DNA of 64,000 nucleotides. Origin: Cryptomeria japonica (lineage: Eukaryota; Streptophyta; Pinopsida; Cupressales; Cupressaceae). This document shows, piece by piece, positions 60,445-64,000 of this stretch. The notes beneath the pieces were generated by a model that searched no databases, was not told the DNA's origin, and saw nothing but the letters and a program-made list of their open reading frames with translations. How positions within the stretch are numbered: position 1 is the stretch's first letter; each line of letters starts with the position of its first letter. The DNA is taken from assembly GCF_030272615.1 (NCBI RefSeq), contig NC_081410.1, forward strand, positions 570,729,152 to 570,793,151, in the 5' to 3' direction. A program made the translations under genes and the position numbers.

Positions 60445-61258
60445 ATTTTTGTTTACATAGTCTAATATTTAATTACAATCGTAATGTATAATGTTGAATC
60501 TCCAAAGTTCTTGAAATAGGTAAGTTGGACACCCATTGGTGCAGGAGCACCTAGCTTTTAACCATTTTTTATGCATTTTCCACATTTTGAGGTGATGATC
60601 CATATTTTGGATTAGGTATTTTAATAATGGACTACTCAGAGCTCCACATGTGTGTTTGATAGTCATTTGAAGGATGATTGTCACCTAGGTTGTTTCTTTT
60701 CTCAAATCTGGCCTATGAGCCCTTGTAAACCTAAAATGACATAAATTTGCATTATGATGTAAAATGACTTGTAAAGCCTCATTAGGCATTTAGGCATGTC
60801 GGTTTAATATTAGGAAGTCATGCTCGGAGGTTCAATATAAGTAAAAATGCATAAAAGGCAAAAATGTACATTTGAGCAAAAGTTGTTGCTTGACAACATT
60901 TTACAACTTTTTGAGCAACTTTTCATTTTTTGAGCAAATCAATGCTTAGGCAACCGATGAAGAGTTGGTTATGACCAAAATGGCATATAAAATGCTCTGA
61001 GAATGGCATGGGCTGGAACATTTGTGAGCAAGTTTGAATAGATTTTGAAGACAATTTCTAGATTTACCTTGTAATTTTGTCATTTTTGTAGTAGCAGTCT
61101 GTACCAAATGGATTGACCTTGCTACTATTCTTTTAGAGTGATTTAGTGTATGTTATTTTATTTCTCAGGAGGTGTTTTTCATTTCTTTTGGTGCAGGTTT
61201 GAGGTGTGTTTACAAATTTGTATTGCTCTTGGCCTTAGCAAGGGTTCATGAGCAGATT
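60445..61258. other. Spacer
   Basis: No gene. Words such as GAGCAAAAGTTGTTGCTTGA and ACAACTTTTTGAGCAACTTT are locally repetitive (60885-60940) and may be LTR remains. Confidence 0.4.
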
Positions 61259-61425
61259 GACTAACACGCGTGTTAGTCGCATGTTTTACACCATTTATTT
61301 TGCAATAAACGACTGGGATTGACTAGCACGTTGCTATCATGTTATACGAAAGGTCTGTTTTGGAGCCAAAATAGTTGCGGCCCAATGCATGAACAACAAT
61401 CTATCCATGAATTAAGGTTCTTCAG
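61259..61425. repeat. Copy of the MITE-like element and its flank
   Basis: Starts at GACTAACACG-CGTGTTAGTC and reaches TTTTGGAGCCAAAATA (61358-61373), matching the reverse complement of 53071-53186. The similarity runs on outside the element into CGGCCCAATGCATGA and ATCCATGAATTA, which match the flank at about 53020-53068. One terminal repeat is missing. Confidence 0.7.
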
Positions 61426-61599
61426 TGGAATGCTGGAGAACAGGAGAAGGGAAAGCACAAGAAGTTTGAATCATTATGGATAGGCCCTTTTATTGTCTTT
61501 GATGTCAATGGAAAAGACTCATACTTTCTACAAAGGATGAATGGTGAGCTACAAAAAATGCCAGTGCATGGACAATTCTTGAAGCACTACTTCTCATAA
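61414..61599 (+). pseudogene. Ty3-gypsy integrase C-terminal fragment
   Basis: A 61-residue open piece with KGKHKKFESLWIGPFIV, YFLQRMNGELQKMPVHG and QFLKHYF before a stop. This is the GPF/Y-type module that ends gypsy integrases. Everything upstream (RT, RNase H, integrase core) is missing and replaced by the MITE-related sequence. Confidence 0.85.
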
Positions 61600-62883
61600 T
61601 TCTTTTTATCCGTGCACATTAGCTATAAGAATTGTATATATTAGGTTTGCTTTGGTTAGGGTTTTGTTTTGGTAGGATCTTGTCTTGATCTCACGTCCAA
61701 CCATCCCCAGTTAGAGCCGTTGTTATCAGTATTTTGGAAGGTGTTGAAACATTCCTGATATGCCTAAATTTTTCTATAATTTTTTAGGTTGTTCCTTGTC
61801 TGCAAGATAATGGTTTCCAGAGGTTTTGGGTTTAATAATTTCGAGAACATTTGATAAAAAACCTTCATGTCTTATTGTCTCTAAGGAAAATGTGTTTGTC
61901 CATTACCTTTTTCTCCACTTAACCGGAAGGGTCTTTATGTCGTTGAAAAGGGGCCATTTGAGTTTTATGTCTAGGTGGGTTTCATCTTTTAAGTTGGATC
62001 ACTTTAATTTTCGTAAGTCTAAGTATGGTTTTCTAACGTATGCATCGGGTTCTTAAAAGTCAGGCAGGTCTTATTTGATCCAACGGTGGTCGTGATACCA
62101 CAATGGGAAGTTGCACGTTGAATACCCATCGCGACTCAATGACAAGCCGCTAGTGGCGGGGCCGGTCAGAGATCCAACGCTGGCAGTTAAGTGATGAAGG
62201 GATCTTAAAGTTTGAGGGGTAAGGATTTGATCTGACGGTTGTCGCTAGACCGCAATGGAGAGTTGCGAGTCCTTTTACTATTCATGGATTAACAACTGTA
62301 TGGTGGGCTTGGAAAGTGTGAAGAGGAAAAAGTGCTTTAAATTGTGGTTAGGTCCAAGGAAAATCAATGGTGGTCGTGACACCACGATGAGGACCCAACG
62401 AAAAAAGGCAAGCGAATGAAGTGTGGTGGGCCCTCTTTGAAAACCTACGTGGTTAAAGGGTGTGCTAACTCTACGTGGTCTAATGGTTGTTGCTAGACCA
62501 CGATGGAGAGTTGCTAGAGTTTTACTCTTTGTGGATCACTGACCGAAGGAAAAATCATAAAGAAGAAACCCTTTGGTCCGTTGGGAAATTTGAAATTCAA
62601 ATAAATTAATTGCAGAGCTTGTGGCTCCATTGATGGTAATTAATGTTGATTTGCCACCGAGGTTGCTTCATAAAACCTTATTTTGAGATTGTAATTGTAA
62701 AAGACATTCATGAAGGTTAGCAAAGACAAGGTGTGCAGCTTCTGTGAGTTCTCAGGCGACAAGTAAGTTGTTCTGCAACTGTGATTTGTAATTTTTGCTT
62801 GTGTGTTGATATTGTCTAGTTCTAGAAATTATGAAAGGTTGTTTGAGTAAAAGTTGAAGTAAGATAAATCTTAGATTGTTAAA
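61600..62883. other. Retroelement 3' region, possible LTR, with internal repeats
   Basis: Non-coding region after the integrase end. At 62085, 62236, 62370 and 62486 a motif of the type GGTGGTCGTGAYACCACRATG or GGTTGTCGCTAGACCRCAATG recurs, mostly followed by GAGAGTTGC. Each can pair with itself (GTGGTCGTG-CACCAC). It may be part of an LTR, but no second copy is in the window. Confidence 0.45.
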
Positions 62884-64000
62884 ATGGCACCATGACGAGA
62901 ATTTAAAGGAAAATTAGACTATCAGGAAAGGGCTATTTGCGATGATTTTCTGGAATAATTGGTTCAGTCCACAAATAGTACTTCCAAACTAAAGGAACTT
63001 GTGCCCAAGTGTTCTCTCCTACAGATTGGTGATGGTTTGTATGAAAAAAGATGTTGGCTAAGAGATCCTCAGATAGGCATGTCTGGTCTAGGTCTACTCA
63101 GGGTAGGGTTTAGTCAATGAAATGCACCTACTCCTACAAACAACCTATGAGAATTAGATGTTGGGAAATTGGTGGTCCATGGAGTCTTCATGGATATTGA
63201 CTTGTTGATCTAGATTGCGAACAACTATGACCCTATTACTAGGATTGTAAGGAATATAAGTTGAGGCCCTCTGATTGAAATTACAGCTGATGAGGTTAAA
63301 AAGGTATTCTGGCTAAATGAACCCTCAAGTTATTTAGAGCCTATTGATTTTTAAATGCTAAGGAAGGTTTATGATGCTCAGAAGGATCATCTTAGGAGTG
63401 GATGAATGAGGGAATTCTTTGCAAAGATAGGAGGCCTAACATTGGTAGGGCCTAGTACAATTGAACCTTTCCCTATGAATTTCTTCACTTTGAGGGCTAA
63501 AGGTACATATTGGTCTATCTGTCAGATTTTTGGAGAAGATGCAGAGAATGTTATGCCAACTCACTACATGCTCATGATGACAAATTCTTAATCCATCCAT
63601 AGAAGTATCTTATGACTTTGCACCCTATCTTGTAAATGTCATCCATGAGGGGTTGATTGGGATCAATAATGCCAAAGTGGATAGACCTTTTGGCTGGTAT
63701 TCTATGTTAATGCACATGTTTTTGTTCAAGGGTGTAGAATATTTTGCGAAGGGTATGGACCTATTGAGAGAAAAAGATGGTGAAGACATGCCTGTACAAT
63801 TATGGAGTACAAATTTATCTTGGGATAGAGAAGATGCTAGTTATCTGAAATTTGACAGATGCTTTGCATACAAGCTAAGAATTCTTCCGTGTCAAGAGAA
63901 CCCTAGGATCCCAAAATTTCTCCTCAAATTTATTAGACCCAAGGAGTTTGCAGAAGACATTAAAATTGTACATAATTGGGGTGATATAATTCTATATCCT
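62884..64000 (+). pseudogene. Unrecognised retroelement-type ORF, copy 2 (runs off the window)
   Basis: Diverged homologue of 55131-58029. Matching blocks are VGKLVVHGVFMDIDLL near 63148 (GKLVVPNVFVNVQLM in copy 1), ITADEVKKVFWL near 63283 (IATIQEVFGL), and KFIRPKEFAEDIKIVHNWGD near 63928 (RFLRPHEHGDTRVNHNWGD). In between, HEGLIGINNAKVDRPFGWYS resembles HEGFLSLQNNPHKYFKFY. It has several stops and continues past the window edge. It lies 1.3 kb downstream of a gypsy integrase end. Confidence 0.6.

Noticed and set aside
1-64000. tRNA, rRNA or other structured RNA genes
   Set aside because: I scanned for typical tRNA arms and found only the primer-binding complement in the copia element. Nothing supportable.

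Overview
This is a repeat-dense, AT-rich stretch of a plant nuclear genome. Low gene density, decayed LINEs with a plant-type RNase H, a Ty1-copia element, a MULE-type transposase relic, large intergenic spaces and a plant A-type cytochrome P450 all point to a seed plant. A gymnosperm (conifer or yew-like) is my best guess from overall texture, but nothing in the sequence proves the lineage.

Layout. 1-3.1 kb is AT-rich spacer. 3.15-6.16 kb is a 5'-truncated LINE on the minus strand, bounded by an 18-bp target-site duplication. 9.2-16.5 kb is a longer decayed LINE on the plus strand (endonuclease, reverse transcriptase, zinc-binding region, RNase H). Both LINEs carry, downstream of RNase H, a homologous third ORF with a globular N-terminal part and a C-terminal coiled coil. 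16.5-24.2 kb is spacer with A/T-rich tandem repeats and a long degenerate CCCTAA (telomere-like, hexameric) block. 24.2-25.8 kb is the one clearly intact conventional gene: a two-exon, 506-residue CYP76-like P450 on the minus strand. 26-33 kb holds CT-rich and TA/CA microsatellites and a 1.49-kb tandem duplication.

33.5-38.9 kb is a multi-exon, repeat-built gene or gene relic on the plus strand (18-residue repeats, duplicated phase-0 exons, a domain resembling one found in plant CACTA/Spm-type transposon proteins, and a C-terminal coiled coil). 39.8-48.2 kb is an unusual 84-bp-period array of 21-bp imperfect palindromes separated by spacers of about 63 bp that lie in either orientation. A Ty1-copia retrotransposon of 6.6 kb is inserted into it. 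50.1-52.8 kb is a MULE-type transposase relic (minus) that still has recognisable splice sites. Short elements with TATTCTGGCTCCAAAA-type terminal inverted repeats occur around and inside the array and beside the MULE relic, which suggests a foldback-like transposon family.

53.6-64 kb is retroelement debris: two diverged copies of an unrecognised accessory ORF, an orphan gag zinc knuckle, the last part of a Ty3-gypsy integrase, and a small unassigned minus-strand reading frame.

Apart from the P450, I see no metabolic or housekeeping gene. Most sequence is explained by nested and decayed transposable elements. The two most novel-looking items are the palindrome/flipped-spacer array and the extra ORF shared by the LINEs. 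Coordinates of decayed features are approximate.
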